DNA of 64,000 nucleotides from Novosphingobium sp. SG919 (GTDB lineage: Bacteria > Pseudomonadota > Alphaproteobacteria > Sphingomonadales > Sphingomonadaceae). Where the stretch lies: NCBI RefSeq assembly GCF_012932495.1, contig NZ_JABCNG010000006.1:248001-312000 (forward strand), written 5' to 3'. Positions 1 through 8,591 of the stretch are shown piece by piece; position 1 is the first letter of the stretch, and each line of letters begins with the position of its first letter. Position numbers and translations under genes: made by a program. The notes under the pieces are model-generated. The model was not told where the DNA came from, searched no databases, and saw nothing but the letters and a program-made list of their open reading frames with translations.

Positions 1-363
1 CGGCAGCCCCAGCCGCTTGCCCGCACGCACCGCCGCGAGCCCGCACAGGGCCGGACTGTGGGCGTGAAGCACATCGGGCCGCCATTCGCGCGCCACGGCC
101 ACGATCCGATCGGCCAGCAGCCCCGCCTCGCGCCACTCGCGCAAGCCCGGCGGGCCGCCAGCCTCTCCGGCGGTGCGATGGAACAGCAGGCCGTCATGGC
201 TTTCGGGATCGTTCCCCTCGGCCGGCGCGGCATGGCGCAGCCCCGTCACTCCGCGCACCTCAAGCCCATGCCCTTTCTGCGCCTTGAGGATCGCGCGCGT
301 GCGAAAGGTATAGCCGCTGTGCAGCGGCAACGAGTGATCGAGAACGTGGAGAATCCGGGCCAT
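1..363 (-). CDS. XrtA-associated glycosyltransferase, N-terminal part
   Basis: The first 121 codons of a family 4 type glycosyltransferase; the rest lies beyond the left edge. The start (MARILHVLDHSLPLHSGY) closely matches the exosortase-A/PEP-CTERM-associated glycosyltransferases (TIGR04063-like), where this HVLDHSLPLHSGYT block opens the N-terminal Rossmann domain. The retained part ends in a typical DVLHAHSPALCG segment. By family it acts on the cytoplasmic face in assembling a surface polysaccharide. It is divergent from the ligase gene at 656 and shares a spacer of about 110 bases with it. Family call is firm; donor sugar is not known. Confidence 0.85.
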   Translation of the reverse strand, partial: MARILHVLDHSLPLHSGYTFRTRAILKAQKGHGLEVRGVTGLRHAAPAEGNDPESHDGLLFHRTAGEAGGPPGLREWREAGLLADRIVAVAREWRPDVLHAHSPALCGLAAVRAGKRLGLP

Positions 364-474
364 GCCCCAACGCTTGGCACAACAAGCCTTAACGGCCAGC
401 AAATTCTTCGCTTAACGCGCCGTCAACCGTGTCGCACTATGCCCGTGCGAAAGGCATTCGGGCGACGCAAGACG

Positions 475-663
475 ATGATCGACAAGATAACCATCTTCGT
501 GCCCCATATCCTGATGGCACTGATGATCTGGAAACTGGTGCATCGTGCCGATCTCGACGATGACCCCGCCCTGCCCAACCGCCGCCAGCCGCTGATGGGC
601 CGGCGCCCGCCTGCCGCGTCGTCCCCGCGCGACGACAGCCAGGGTGCGGCCGGCGATGCTTGA
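475..663 (+). CDS. small membrane protein upstream of the XrtA ligase
   Basis: A 62-residue reading frame. Residues about 5-23 (ITIFVPHILMALMIWKLV) form one hydrophobic segment, followed by an acidic patch (DLDDD) and a polar, proline- and arginine-rich tail. Its stop codon overlaps the ATG of the O-glycosylation ligase by 8 bases, which suggests translational coupling and supports it as a real gene. No strong ribosome binding site precedes the ATG. I do not recognise a family; it may be a small partner of the XrtA-linked assembly machinery, which is inference from position only. Confidence 0.55.
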   Translation: MIDKITIFVPHILMALMIWKLVHRADLDDDPALPNRRQPLMGRRPPAASSPRDDSQGAAGDA

Positions 664-2014
664 CCTGTTTTTCACCGCGTTCTGCCTGGCCTTCCTGGGC
701 GCAGGGCTCAAGCGGCCGTTCCTGTTCGTGATGGCCTATGCCTATATCGATATCGTGGCGCCGCAGAAAGTGAGCTGGGGCTTCCTCACGCATATCCCGA
801 TCTCGCTGATCGCGTTCTCGTGCGCCTTGCTCGGCTGGATCGTGGCGGAAGACAAGAACGGCATCCGCATTTCCCCGCGCCAGTTCGTGCTGCTGCTGCT
901 GCTGGTCTATTGCGGCCTCACCACGCGCACCGCCGATTTCCCGGTGGAAGCGGCGGCGAAATGGTCGTGGGTGTGGAAAGCGCTGGTCTTTGCCCTGTTC
1001 CTGCCGCTCACCCTGCGCACGCGGCTGCGGATCGAGGCGCTGACGCTGACCATGGTGCTCTCGGTCGGGGTGATCGTGATCGGCGGCGGCATCAAGACGT
1101 TGGGCTCGGGCGGCGGCTATGGCGAATTGCGCCTGTTGGTGAACGACAATACCGGGCTCTACGAAGGCTCGATCATTTCCACCGTGGCCATGGGGATCAT
1201 CCCGCTTGCGCTGTGGCTCGCCAACCATGGCACGATCTTCAAGCCCGACTGGAAGGCCAAGCTCTTTGCCGCCGGCATCTGCTTTTCCTGCCTGCTCATG
1301 CCGGTGGGAACCCAGGCGCGCACCGGGTTGATCTGCGCGGTAGTGCTGGCGGTGATGATGCTGCGCTCCACCCGGCGGCGCATGCTCTATATCAGTATCG
1401 TCTGCGCCGGTGCGCTGGTCGCCGTGCCGCTGCTGCCCTCCAGCTTTACCGAGCGCATGGGCACGATCAAGAACCACCAGGCCGACCAGTCCGCCTCCAC
1501 CCGCGTGGCGGTGTGGAAATGGACCATCGAATTTGCCAAGACCCACCCGTTTGGCGGCGGCTTCGACGCGTTCCGCCAGAACAGCGTCAGCTATGATACG
1601 GTCAAGGCCGACTATGCCGGTGACAACAACGCCGCGATCGAGACCGACCATATCGAGGAAAAAGGCCGCGCCTATCACTCCGCCTATTTCGAGATGCTGG
1701 GCGAGCAGGGCTATCCCGGCCTTGGGCTATGGCTGCTGCTGCATCTGATGGGCGTGTTCCAGATGGAGCTGATCCGGCGGCGTTATCGCAAGAACCCGCC
1801 CGAAGGCTTTGCCTGGGTTTCGCCATTGGCCGATGCGCTGCAACAGGCGCAGATATGCTATCTTGTCGGCTCCACTTTCGTGGGCATCGCGTTCCAGCCG
1901 TTCTGCTACATGCTGGTGGGGCTGCAATGCGGGCTTTCGGCCTATATCGGCCGGGTGCGGCGCGCCGCCCCCAAGCCCTTCGTCTCCCGCCGCGCAGTGC
2001 CCGCCCCGGCCTGA
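656..2014 (+). CDS. putative O-glycosylation ligase, exosortase A system
   Basis: 452 residues, polytopic inner membrane protein. The N-terminus (MLDLFFTAFCLAFLGAGLKR), the IDIVAPQKVSWGF segment and the GLYEGSIISTVAMGIIPL segment match the Wzy/WaaL-like ligase family tied to exosortase A (TIGR03097-like). The long central periplasmic loop (about residues 265-345) carries conserved residues expected of O-antigen ligase-like enzymes. ATG at 656 is preferred to an in-frame GTG at 644 because the family begins at MLDLFF. The proposed role is transfer of glycans onto lipid or protein acceptors in the periplasm. It is followed by the convergent PHB depolymerase gene, so it ends its transcription unit. 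Confidence 0.85.
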   Translation: MLDLFFTAFCLAFLGAGLKRPFLFVMAYAYIDIVAPQKVSWGFLTHIPISLIAFSCALLGWIVAEDKNGIRISPRQFVLLLLLVYCGLTTRTADFPVEAAAKWSWVWKALVFALFLPLTLRTRLRIEALTLTMVLSVGVIVIGGGIKTLGSGGGYGELRLLVNDNTGLYEGSIISTVAMGIIPLALWLANHGTIFKPDWKAKLFAAGICFSCLLMPVGTQARTGLICAVVLAVMMLRSTRRRMLYISIVCAGALVAVPLLPSSFTERMGTIKNHQADQSASTRVAVWKWTIEFAKTHPFGGGFDAFRQNSVSYDTVKADYAGDNNAAIETDHIEEKGRAYHSAYFEMLGEQGYPGLGLWLLLHLMGVFQMELIRRRYRKNPPEGFAWVSPLADALQQAQICYLVGSTFVGIAFQPFCYMLVGLQCGLSAYIGRVRRAAPKPFVSRRAVPAPA

Positions 2015-2053
2015 ACCGGGAACGGGCCCAGGCGGCGGGAAACCGCGCCGGCT

Positions 2054-3331
2054 TCAGCTTACCGCCGTCAGCTTGCGCCCGCGCCGCGGTTTGGCGGCGG
2101 CATCGTCGCGCGTGGCAAAGCGGGCCATCCACGCTTCGACCACCGGGGCAATACTCTTGCGCCAGCGCGAGCCATTGAAGATGCCGTAATGCCCCACTTC
2201 GGGCGCCAGGAAATACTGCTTCATCTCGTCGGGCAGGCCCGGCGTCACCTTGAGCGCGGCACGGGTCTGGCCGATGCCCGAAATGTCGTCACGCTCGCCC
2301 TCGATGCACAGGATTGCCGTGTCGGTGATCGCGCCCAGGTCCACCGGCTGGCCGCGGTGGATGAATTCGCCTTGGGGCAGGGCATGGCGCTGGAACACCA
2401 CGTCGACGGTCTGAAGATAGAATTCGGCCGGAAGATCGCAGACCGAGCGATATTCGTCATAGAACCGCTTGGTTGAATCCGCGTTTTCTTCCGCGCCCTG
2501 GACCATGTGCTGGAACAGCTTGTAATGGCTCATCATGTGGCTGCCCAGGTTCATCGACATGAAGCTGGTGAGCTGGACGAAGCCGGGATAGACCTGCCGC
2601 CCCGCGCCCGGATAGTTTTCCGGCACGCTGGTGATCACGTTGTGCTTGAACCACACATAGGGCTTGGCCACCGCGTGGTCGTTCACCGCAGTCGGGCTTT
2701 CGCGCGTGTCGATCGGCCCGCCCATCATGGTCAGCGTCAGCGGGCGGCACGGATGGTCCTGGGCGGCCAGCACCGCCGTTGCGGCAAAGGCCGGCACCGA
2801 AGGCTGGCACACCGCCATCATGTGCGCGCCGGGGCCGACATGCTCCAGGAAGCCGATCAGGTAGTCGATGTAGTCATCGAGGTCGAAATGCCCCTCGGCC
2901 AACGGCACGTATTTGGCATCGGCCCAATCGGTGATGTAGACCACGGCGCGTTCCAGCAGGCGCTCCACCGTACCGCGCAACAGCGTGGCATAGTGCCCGC
3001 TCATCGGCGCCACCAGCAGCATGCGCGGCGCATCGGCGGGCAGGCCTTCGTGGGTAAAGCGCTTGAGATCGCCGAACGGGCGATGCACCACGGTGGTCTC
3101 GTGCACGGCGTGGCTCTGCCCGTCCACCTGGATGGTGCGGATGCCAAAGGCCGGCTTGCCCCGCGGCGCGGTGGCGTGGGCAAACACGTCGAGCGCCGAA
3201 GCCAGCGTCTGGTTCGGCCCATAAGTGGCAAAGGGGAGCCGCGGATCATTGAGCACGTCGGCCATCATCGAGGCCCAGGCGCTGCTTGCGTTCATCAGCG
3301 ACCGCTGAATTTCATAAGCCTTGTACAGCAC
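2054..3331 (-). CDS. phaZ: intracellular polyhydroxybutyrate depolymerase
   Basis: 425 residues with a GTG start. The N-terminus (MLYKAYEIQRSLMNASSAWA) and the whole length match intracellular PHB depolymerases (TIGR01849). An alpha/beta-hydrolase fold is expected; the lipase-box-like segment near residue 170 reads AVCQPSVP, where the Cys is the likely nucleophile in this family. It degrades stored poly(3-hydroxybutyrate) granules in the cytoplasm. It is divergent from the ABC exporter at 3561 with a spacer of about 230 bases that must hold both promoters. A PHA-system protein lies elsewhere in the window at 43351, but no PHA synthase is present. Confidence 0.92.
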   Translation of the reverse strand: MLYKAYEIQRSLMNASSAWASMMADVLNDPRLPFATYGPNQTLASALDVFAHATAPRGKPAFGIRTIQVDGQSHAVHETTVVHRPFGDLKRFTHEGLPADAPRMLLVAPMSGHYATLLRGTVERLLERAVVYITDWADAKYVPLAEGHFDLDDYIDYLIGFLEHVGPGAHMMAVCQPSVPAFAATAVLAAQDHPCRPLTLTMMGGPIDTRESPTAVNDHAVAKPYVWFKHNVITSVPENYPGAGRQVYPGFVQLTSFMSMNLGSHMMSHYKLFQHMVQGAEENADSTKRFYDEYRSVCDLPAEFYLQTVDVVFQRHALPQGEFIHRGQPVDLGAITDTAILCIEGERDDISGIGQTRAALKVTPGLPDEMKQYFLAPEVGHYGIFNGSRWRKSIAPVVEAWMARFATRDDAAAKPRRGRKLTAVS

Positions 3332-3560
3332 GTCGATACTTGCCTTTCTGTCCGCCGGTCACCACCCGCTCCCGCCGCCAATGGCGTGGCGCATTGCGGC
3401 AACCATGCGTTGCTTGGCCCGATTGTGCCTGCGAATCGCGCTGGCCGCAATGCAGCAAGAAGGACAGGGGCGGCGGTAATCGCTCCACAACAGATGGGAA
3501 CCTGCCAAGTGGCACGCAAGGCCCCTTCCGGTGCAGCCCGCCATCGGCTAGGTCCGCGCC

Positions 3561-5444
3561 ATGGAAGAGGTTCCCCTGGAACGGCCCGCGCCGGACACGC
3601 CCGCCCCCGCCGATGCCCCTGCCCGCGGTCCGTCGCGCGCCGATCCAGCCCGCGCTGACGCGGCGGCGGAACCGGCCGGCGTCCCGCCAGGGCCGGTTTC
3701 GCGCCGGCTCACGCCGCTGCGCATGATCTGGCGGGAGGCGATCAAGTATCCCGGTCAGGTTGCCGCCGCGCTGCTCGCGCTGGTGACCACGTCCACTGCC
3801 ACCATCGCCATCCCCGCCCGCTTCAAGGGCATTGTCGACCAGGCCTTTGGCCCCCACGCCCAGCCCGGCGTGATCGACCAGGCCTTCCACGTGCTGCTGC
3901 TGATCGTCGTCGTGCTCGGCTTTGCCACGGCGATCCGCTTCTATTACGTCTCGTGGCTGGGCGAACGCGTGGTGGCCGATATCCGCGCCAGGGTGCAGTC
4001 CAACCTGCTGCGCCTGCCGCCGGCGTTCTTCGAAAGCAACAGCCCCAAGGAAATCTCCTCGCGCATGACGTCGGACACGGCGATCATCGAGCAGGTGGTG
4101 GGCACCACGGTCTCGATCGCGCTGCGCAACACCATCACCGCGCTGGGCGGGCTGATCTACCTGTTCTTCCTCGCCCCCCGCCTCACCGCCGGGCTGGTCA
4201 TCGGCATTCCGGTCGTGATCTTCCCGATCGCCTGGTTCGGCAGCCGGCTGCGCAAGGTCTCGCGATCGAGCCAGGACCGCGTGGCCGATATCGGTGCGAT
4301 GACCGCCGAAGTGCTCGGCGCGATCCGCATCGTTCAGGCGTTTGGCCAGGAAGGGCGCGAGCGCGCCCGCTTTGCCGCCGCGGTGGAGCGCACGTTCGAC
4401 ACCGCCCGCCGGCGCATCATGATCCGTGCGGTGATGACCGCCGTGGTCATCTTCCTGGTCATGGGCGGGATCACCGCGCTGATGTGGCAAGGCGCCATGG
4501 GCGTGGCCAATGGCTCGCTCACCGGCGGCACGATTGCCGCCTTCGTGCTGACCGGCGGGATCGTCGCCGGATCGTGCGGGGCGCTGACCGAAGTCTATGG
4601 CGATCTGCTGCGCGGCGCGGGCGCGGCCGGGCGCCTCAACGAACTGCTGCTCGAACAGCCCGATATTGCGCCGCCAGCCCGCCCGATTGCCCTGCCCAGC
4701 CCGCCGCGTGGCGCGCTCGCTTTCCAGAACGTGGCGTTCCGCTATCCCAGCCGCCCCGAGATTTCGGCACTCACCGATTTCTCGCTGACCGTGGAGCCGG
4801 GCGAGACCGTCGCCATTGTCGGCCCTTCGGGCGCCGGCAAATCCACCTTGTTCCTGCTGGCACAGCGCTTCTACGATCCGCAGGGCGGCGTGATCCGTAT
4901 CGACGGGGTGCCCCTGCCCCAGGCCGATCCGGCCGAGATCCGTGCGCGCATGGCGCTGGTGCCGCAAGAGCCCGTGCTGTTTGCCGCCAACGCCCGCGAC
5001 AACTTGCGCTATGGTGCATGGGACGCCAGCGACGAGGCGATCTGGGCCGCCGCCCGCGCTGCCAATGCCGAGGATTTCCTGCGTGCCCTGCCCGAAGGGC
5101 TCGACACCTTCCTGGGCGAAGGCGGCGCACGCCTTTCGGGCGGCCAGCGCCAACGCATGGCGATTGCCCGCGCGGTGCTGCGCGATGCGCCGATCCTGCT
5201 GCTCGATGAGGCAACCAGCGCGCTCGACGCGGAAAGCGAACGCCTGGTGCAGGATGCGCTCGATCACCTGATGCAGGGCCGTACCACGCTGGTCATCGCC
5301 CATCGCCTTGCCACCGTGCGCGCGGCAGACCGCATCGTGGTGATGGATGGCGGGCGCATCGTCGAACAAGGCACCCATGCCAGCCTGATCGCCGCCGATG
5401 GCCTCTATGCCCGCCTGGCCCGCATGCAGTTCGACGGAGCCTGA
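3561..5444 (+). CDS. ABC exporter, fused membrane and ATPase domains
   Basis: 627 residues of the ABCB/MsbA-like half-transporter type. A proline-rich cytoplasmic N-terminus of about 50 residues precedes six predicted membrane helices (residues about 60-350), then the nucleotide-binding domain. Walker A is GPSGAGKST (about residue 421), the signature LSGGQRQRM (about 525) and Walker B ILLLDEAT (about 546). A homodimer in the inner membrane is expected. Export of lipid, peptide or drug cannot be told from sequence alone. It stands alone between the divergent phaZ and a palindromic repeat. Confidence 0.9.
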   Translation: MEEVPLERPAPDTPAPADAPARGPSRADPARADAAAEPAGVPPGPVSRRLTPLRMIWREAIKYPGQVAAALLALVTTSTATIAIPARFKGIVDQAFGPHAQPGVIDQAFHVLLLIVVVLGFATAIRFYYVSWLGERVVADIRARVQSNLLRLPPAFFESNSPKEISSRMTSDTAIIEQVVGTTVSIALRNTITALGGLIYLFFLAPRLTAGLVIGIPVVIFPIAWFGSRLRKVSRSSQDRVADIGAMTAEVLGAIRIVQAFGQEGRERARFAAAVERTFDTARRRIMIRAVMTAVVIFLVMGGITALMWQGAMGVANGSLTGGTIAAFVLTGGIVAGSCGALTEVYGDLLRGAGAAGRLNELLLEQPDIAPPARPIALPSPPRGALAFQNVAFRYPSRPEISALTDFSLTVEPGETVAIVGPSGAGKSTLFLLAQRFYDPQGGVIRIDGVPLPQADPAEIRARMALVPQEPVLFAANARDNLRYGAWDASDEAIWAAARAANAEDFLRALPEGLDTFLGEGGARLSGGQRQRMAIARAVLRDAPILLLDEATSALDAESERLVQDALDHLMQGRTTLVIAHRLATVRAADRIVVMDGGRIVEQGTHASLIAADGLYARLARMQFDGA

Positions 5445-5456
5445 GCGTCTGTTTGG

Positions 5457-5557
5457 AATCCGGCGTCGCCGGATTTGCGGCACCGGCCCGCTCCCCACCC
5501 AGCCTCCCACAAGGTTCTATGGTTGCGAGGCCGGGTGGGGGAGCGGGCCGGTGCCGC
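5457..5557. repeat. long imperfect palindrome, dispersed repeat copy 1
   Basis: A perfect 9-bp-arm hairpin (AATCCGGCG/CGCCGGATT, 5457-5475) is followed by a large inverted repeat: 5477-5506 pairs with 5528-5557 (GCGGCACCGGCCCGC against GCGGGCCGGTGCCGC, with extensions into CTCCCCACCC). There is no T-run. The arm plus side hairpin recurs in altered form at 43661-43704, so this looks like an intergenic repeat family rather than a gene-specific terminator, although it could also end transcription of the ABC exporter gene. Confidence 0.75.
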
Positions 5558-5647
5558 GGTTCAAAACCCCAAGGTTACCAATTTGCCATGCGGCCATTGC
5601 ATCGTAGCGCTTGAAAGCCGTGCTGCACTGCGGCAAGTCGGTGGCCC

Positions 5648-6463
5648 ATGGACAGCCACACCCTTACCGCCGTCATTCTCGGCATCGTCGAAGGCCTCAC
5701 CGAGTTCCTTCCCGTCTCCTCCACCGGGCACCTGATCCTGGCCACCGAGCTCCTGGGCTTCAATGCCAAGGAATGGGAAGTGTTCAACGTGGTGATCCAG
5801 CTGCCGGCGATCCTGGCCGTGGTCGTGCTCTATTGGCGCACGTTCGTGGACGTGGCCAAGGGCGCGCTGCGGGGCGAACGCGATTCGCTGCACTTCGTGC
5901 GCAACGTGCTGGTAGCGTTCATCCCCTCGGCCATCCTGGGCGTGCTGCTCAAGAAGAAGATCGACGCGCTGATGGAAACCCCCGCCGTGGTGGCCGCCGC
6001 GCTGGTGGTGGGCGGCATCCTGATCCTGGTGATCGAGCGCCTGGCCCGCCAGGGAGAGTACGAACCCGTCAGCAAGCTGCCCCTGCCCAAGGCGCTCGCC
6101 GTGGGGGTGATGCAGTGCTTGGCGATGGTGCCGGGCATGTCGCGTTCGGCCTCCACCATCATGGGCGCGCTGACCATGGGCATCAACCGCAAGACCGCCG
6201 CCGAATTCAGCTTCTTCCTGGCCGTGCCCACGATGTTCGGCGCCACGACCAAGCAATTGTGGGACAATCGCCACGAACTGGCCAGCGGTGCAGCCACCGT
6301 AGGCTGGGCCGATATCGCCGTTGGCGGCGTGGTGTCGTTCCTCGTCTCGCTCGTGGTGATCAAGTTCTTCGTCACCTACATCGGCCGCCACGGCTTTGCG
6401 CCGTTTGCCTGGTACCGCATCGTGGTCGGGGCAGGCGCGCTGGTGTGGCTGCTGGGAGCCTGA
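5648..6463 (+). CDS. uppP: undecaprenyl-diphosphate phosphatase
   Basis: 271 residues, BacA/UppP family, inner membrane. The two signature blocks are present: EGLTEFLPVSSTGHL near residue 16 and PGMSRSAST near residue 160, together forming the periplasmic-facing active site. It dephosphorylates undecaprenyl diphosphate so that the carrier lipid can be reused for peptidoglycan and surface polysaccharide. The gene is monocistronic and ends at a strong terminator. Length is normal for the family. Confidence 0.96.
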   Translation: MDSHTLTAVILGIVEGLTEFLPVSSTGHLILATELLGFNAKEWEVFNVVIQLPAILAVVVLYWRTFVDVAKGALRGERDSLHFVRNVLVAFIPSAILGVLLKKKIDALMETPAVVAAALVVGGILILVIERLARQGEYEPVSKLPLPKALAVGVMQCLAMVPGMSRSASTIMGALTMGINRKTAAEFSFFLAVPTMFGATTKQLWDNRHELASGAATVGWADIAVGGVVSFLVSLVVIKFFVTYIGRHGFAPFAWYRIVVGAGALVWLLGA

Positions 6464-6498
6464 ACCGCAGCATTCCAGCCCAACAAATGGCCGTAAGA

Positions 6499-6543
6499 AA
6501 AGGCCCTGCCCACCCCGTGTCACCAGGGTGGGCAGGGCCTTTG
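6499..6543 (+). terminator. rho-independent terminator after uppP
   Basis: A perfect 17-bp stem (6499-6515 with 6526-6542) closes a 10-base loop, with A-run on the left and a short T-run on the right. It sits 35 bases after the uppP stop codon. Confidence 0.9.
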
Positions 6544-6653
6544 TGCAAGGGCAGGTCGCAACGATCCGTCGCATATGCGGAACAATCCCCCGGCTGGAGA
6601 ATTATCCCCGGCAGACAGCCACCTCGTGGCATCCAATCAAGGGGTTTACCGTC

Positions 6654-6920
6654 ATGGGCCTTATTGTTCTTCTGATCGTTGGCGGCATTCTGGGCTGGCT
6701 GGCCAGCATCGTCATGCGCACCGATGCCCAACAGGGCATCTTCCTCAACATCGTGGTCGGCATCGTCGGCGCGCTGCTGGGCGGCTTCCTGCTCGGCCCG
6801 CTGCTGGGCGGCGGCAGCATCACGAACGGCATCTCGGCCGGCAGCCTGATCGTTTCGTTCCTTGGCGCGCTGATCCTGCTCGCCATCGTCAATCTGGTTC
6901 GTCGCGGTTCGGTGCGCTGA
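6654..6920 (+). CDS. GlsB/YeaQ/YmgE-family membrane protein
   Basis: 88 residues with three hydrophobic stretches and a glycine-rich pattern (GGILGWLASIVM; GIVGALLGGFLLGPLLG) typical of the transglycosylase-associated protein family (PF04226). These small inner membrane proteins are often induced by stress; the molecular role is not established. The ATG at 6654 gives the canonical MGLIVLLIVGGILGW start. A lipoprotein gene follows 48 bases downstream on the same strand and may share its transcript. Confidence 0.88.
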   Translation: MGLIVLLIVGGILGWLASIVMRTDAQQGIFLNIVVGIVGALLGGFLLGPLLGGGSITNGISAGSLIVSFLGALILLAIVNLVRRGSVR

Positions 6921-6968
6921 GCGCCCGATCCCACGCCTGACCGCATACCTAAACAGGGAGAGCCAGTT

Positions 6969-7253
6969 ATGAAGTTCACCGCCAAGCATGCACTGCTGCT
7001 GCCGATTGCCGCTTTGGGCCTGGGCCTTGCCGCCTGCCAGAGCAAGCAGGAAGACGCAGCCGACAAGACCGCCGACGCCATTGCCGAATCGTCTGATGCC
7101 GCTGCCGACGCCATCGATTCGCAGGCTGCCGATGCGTCGGGTGCTGCAGCCGACAAGCTGAACAGCAAGGCCGATGCCGTCCGCGCCGAAGGCAAGGACG
7201 AATCGACGGCGATCAAGGAAAAGGCGGAGAAGAAGGCCGACCAGGCCAACTGA
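6969..7253 (+). CDS. small alanine-rich lipoprotein
   Basis: 94 residues. A signal peptide ends in a lipobox (LAAC, Cys at about residue 23), so a lipidated envelope protein is expected. The mature part is short, highly charged and alanine-rich, with repeated DAAADAID/ADK-type heptads that suggest a helical rod. A ribosome binding site (AGGGAGA) precedes the ATG. I do not assign a function; it resembles small stress-related lipoproteins found with YeaQ-type proteins. Confidence 0.75.
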   Translation: MKFTAKHALLLPIAALGLGLAACQSKQEDAADKTADAIAESSDAAADAIDSQAADASGAAADKLNSKADAVRAEGKDESTAIKEKAEKKADQAN

Positions 7254-7275
7254 GCTTCCTTTCAAGGATCGGTTA

Positions 7276-7314
7276 GCGGGGCGCAGGGCTTAGGTCTTTG
7301 CGCCCCGTTTCCTT
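7276..7314 (+). terminator. terminator after the small lipoprotein gene
   Basis: An inverted repeat GGGGCGCA (7278-7285) with TGCGCCCC (7299-7306) is followed by GTTTCCTTT. It lies about 25 bases after the stop codon at 7253. Confidence 0.75.
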
Positions 7315-7438
7315 TCGCCAAGGGTTGACTTTCCCGGCTGCCTCCCGCATGGGCGGCCACCTGTCAGGGCGGCGCGCGCCGCCCCGTTTTGTTTGAGCAG
7401 CGGCGCGCAGACGCCTAGAAGGAATTCAGGACAAGCCC

Positions 7439-7606
7439 ATGGCAAAGCCAACTACCGTCAAGATCCGTCTGGTTTCGACCGCAGACACCGGCTTCTTCTA
7501 TGTCACCAAGAAGAATCCGCGCAACACCACCGAAAAGATGTCGTTCCGCAAGTACGACCCGGTGGTGCGCAAGCACGTGGAATTCAAGGAAGCCAAGATC
7601 AAGTAA
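7439..7606 (+). CDS. rpmG: 50S ribosomal protein L33
   Basis: 55 residues beginning MAKPTTVKIRLVSTADTGFF and continuing with the family motif YVTKKNPRNTTEKM, then a basic C-terminus ending EAKIK. This is the Cys-free form of L33, so no zinc ribbon. It is a component of the large ribosomal subunit near the E site. The gene is monocistronic, with terminators on both sides; a TTGACT hexamer at 7325 could be part of its promoter but no clear -10 element is seen. Confidence 0.97.
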   Translation: MAKPTTVKIRLVSTADTGFFYVTKKNPRNTTEKMSFRKYDPVVRKHVEFKEAKIK

Positions 7607-7632
7607 TCTGATCGGCTTGCTTGCCAACGCGT

Positions 7633-7659
7633 AAAGGCCGGGGCTTGCCCCGGCCTTTC
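7633..7659 (+). terminator. terminator after rpmG
   Basis: Perfect 12-bp stem (AAAGGCCGGGGC at 7633-7644 with GCCCCGGCCTTT at 7647-7658) and a two-base spacer, 26 bases after the rpmG stop. The A-rich left edge and T-rich right edge make it potentially bidirectional. Confidence 0.9.
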
Positions 7660-7745
7660 GTGTTTCTGCGGCACGTCCGGCGATGTTGCGATTCGGAACC
7701 GAAAGGTTCACGGGCAGTTCAAAGCGCCTGTCCCAAGGAGTGGCA

Positions 7746-8396
7746 ATGAACAGCTTGACCAAGATCCTGAGCGCCGCCGGCCTCGTTGCCGCGCTTTCCG
7801 TTTCTCCGGCCCTTGCGCCGGCTCTGGCAGCCCCTGCGCCGGCCGCAGCCCCCTCCAGCGACGTGGAACGTGCCGTGGCGGCGCTGCGCGCGATTTCTTC
7901 GCTGCGCGCCGATTTCGTGCAGACCGATCGCAACGGCCAGCGGCTCACCGGCACGCTTACCCTGCAACGGCCGGGCAAGATCCGCTTTCAATATCAGCCC
8001 GGCGTCCCGCTGCTGATCGTATCCGATGGCGCGGCCCTGACCGTGATCGATTATGAAGTGCGCCAAGTGTCGCGCTGGCCGATTCGCAACAGCCCGCTCG
8101 GCGCACTGCTCAATCCGGACAAGGACGTGGCCCGCTATGCCCGGCTGCTTCCCACCACCAACCCTGACGTGATCAGCCTGGAAATCAAGGATCCGCGCCA
8201 TCCCGAATATGGCACGCTCACCCTGATCATGGTCCGCAAGCCCGGCGCGCCCGGCGGCCTGCAACTCGATAGCTGGGTCGCGCTCGATTCGCAGAACCAG
8301 CGCACCACGATTCGCCTGTCCAACCAGCAGTACGGCGTGCCGGTCCCGGCCAACATGTTCCGCTACAACGACCCGCGTCCGCAAGTGCGGCACTAA
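7746..8396 (+). CDS. lolA: outer-membrane lipoprotein carrier protein LolA-like
   Basis: 216 residues with a Sec signal peptide (residues 1 to about 28, alanine/proline-rich after the hydrophobic core). The mature domain has the LolA-type pattern: LRADFVQTDRNGQRLTGTL near residue 55, RPGKIRFQYQPG, then a series of beta strands. The expected role is carrying lipoproteins across the periplasm from LolCDE to the outer membrane. The ATG at 7746 follows AAGGAG. It is monocistronic and followed by the candidate 6S RNA. Confidence 0.88.
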   Translation: MNSLTKILSAAGLVAALSVSPALAPALAAPAPAAAPSSDVERAVAALRAISSLRADFVQTDRNGQRLTGTLTLQRPGKIRFQYQPGVPLLIVSDGAALTVIDYEVRQVSRWPIRNSPLGALLNPDKDVARYARLLPTTNPDVISLEIKDPRHPEYGTLTLIMVRKPGAPGGLQLDSWVALDSQNQRTTIRLSNQQYGVPVPANMFRYNDPRPQVRH

Positions 8397-8435
8397 TCGC
8401 AGCGGGCGAACGGTTCATCTTCCTTACCAGCGGTT

Positions 8436-8590
8436 GTGCGACACTTTGCGAAGAACCAGAGGCGCCCGTTCATCCACCAGCAAGCGGCCCAGCCCTAGAG
8501 AGGTTTCAGACGAGACGGACAAGACGGGTTTCCCCCCTGTTGCCCAGTCTGACTTCATCCTCTCGTCGACCGCGTGACGAACGCACATGG
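8436..8590 (+). ncRNA. candidate 6S RNA (ssrS-like)
   Basis: No reading frame is convincing between lolA and xth (459 bases). The segment 8480-8503 (GCAAGCGGCCCAGCCCTAGA) closely resembles the conserved 5' side of the 6S central bulge as I recall it from E. coli (GCAAGCGGGCCAGUCCCCUGA). Nested pairings give a rod: CGTTC 8467-8471 with GAACG 8579-8583, GCGG 8484-8487 with CCGC 8570-8573, GAGAGG 8498-8503 with CCTCTC 8559-8564, CAGAC 8507-8511 with GTCTG 8547-8551. A strong terminator follows at 8592. 6S RNA binds sigma-70 RNA polymerase in stationary phase. Ends are approximate and the identity is inferred. Confidence 0.6.
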
Positions 8591-8591
8591 A

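Noticed and set aside
437..1678. 413-codon frame opposite the O-glycosylation ligase
   Set aside because: Antisense to a clear membrane protein with family motifs; no supporting start site or domain.
3312..5510. 732-codon open frame opposite the ABC exporter
   Set aside because: Composition is typical of an antisense frame and the plus-strand ABC transporter has all motifs in order.
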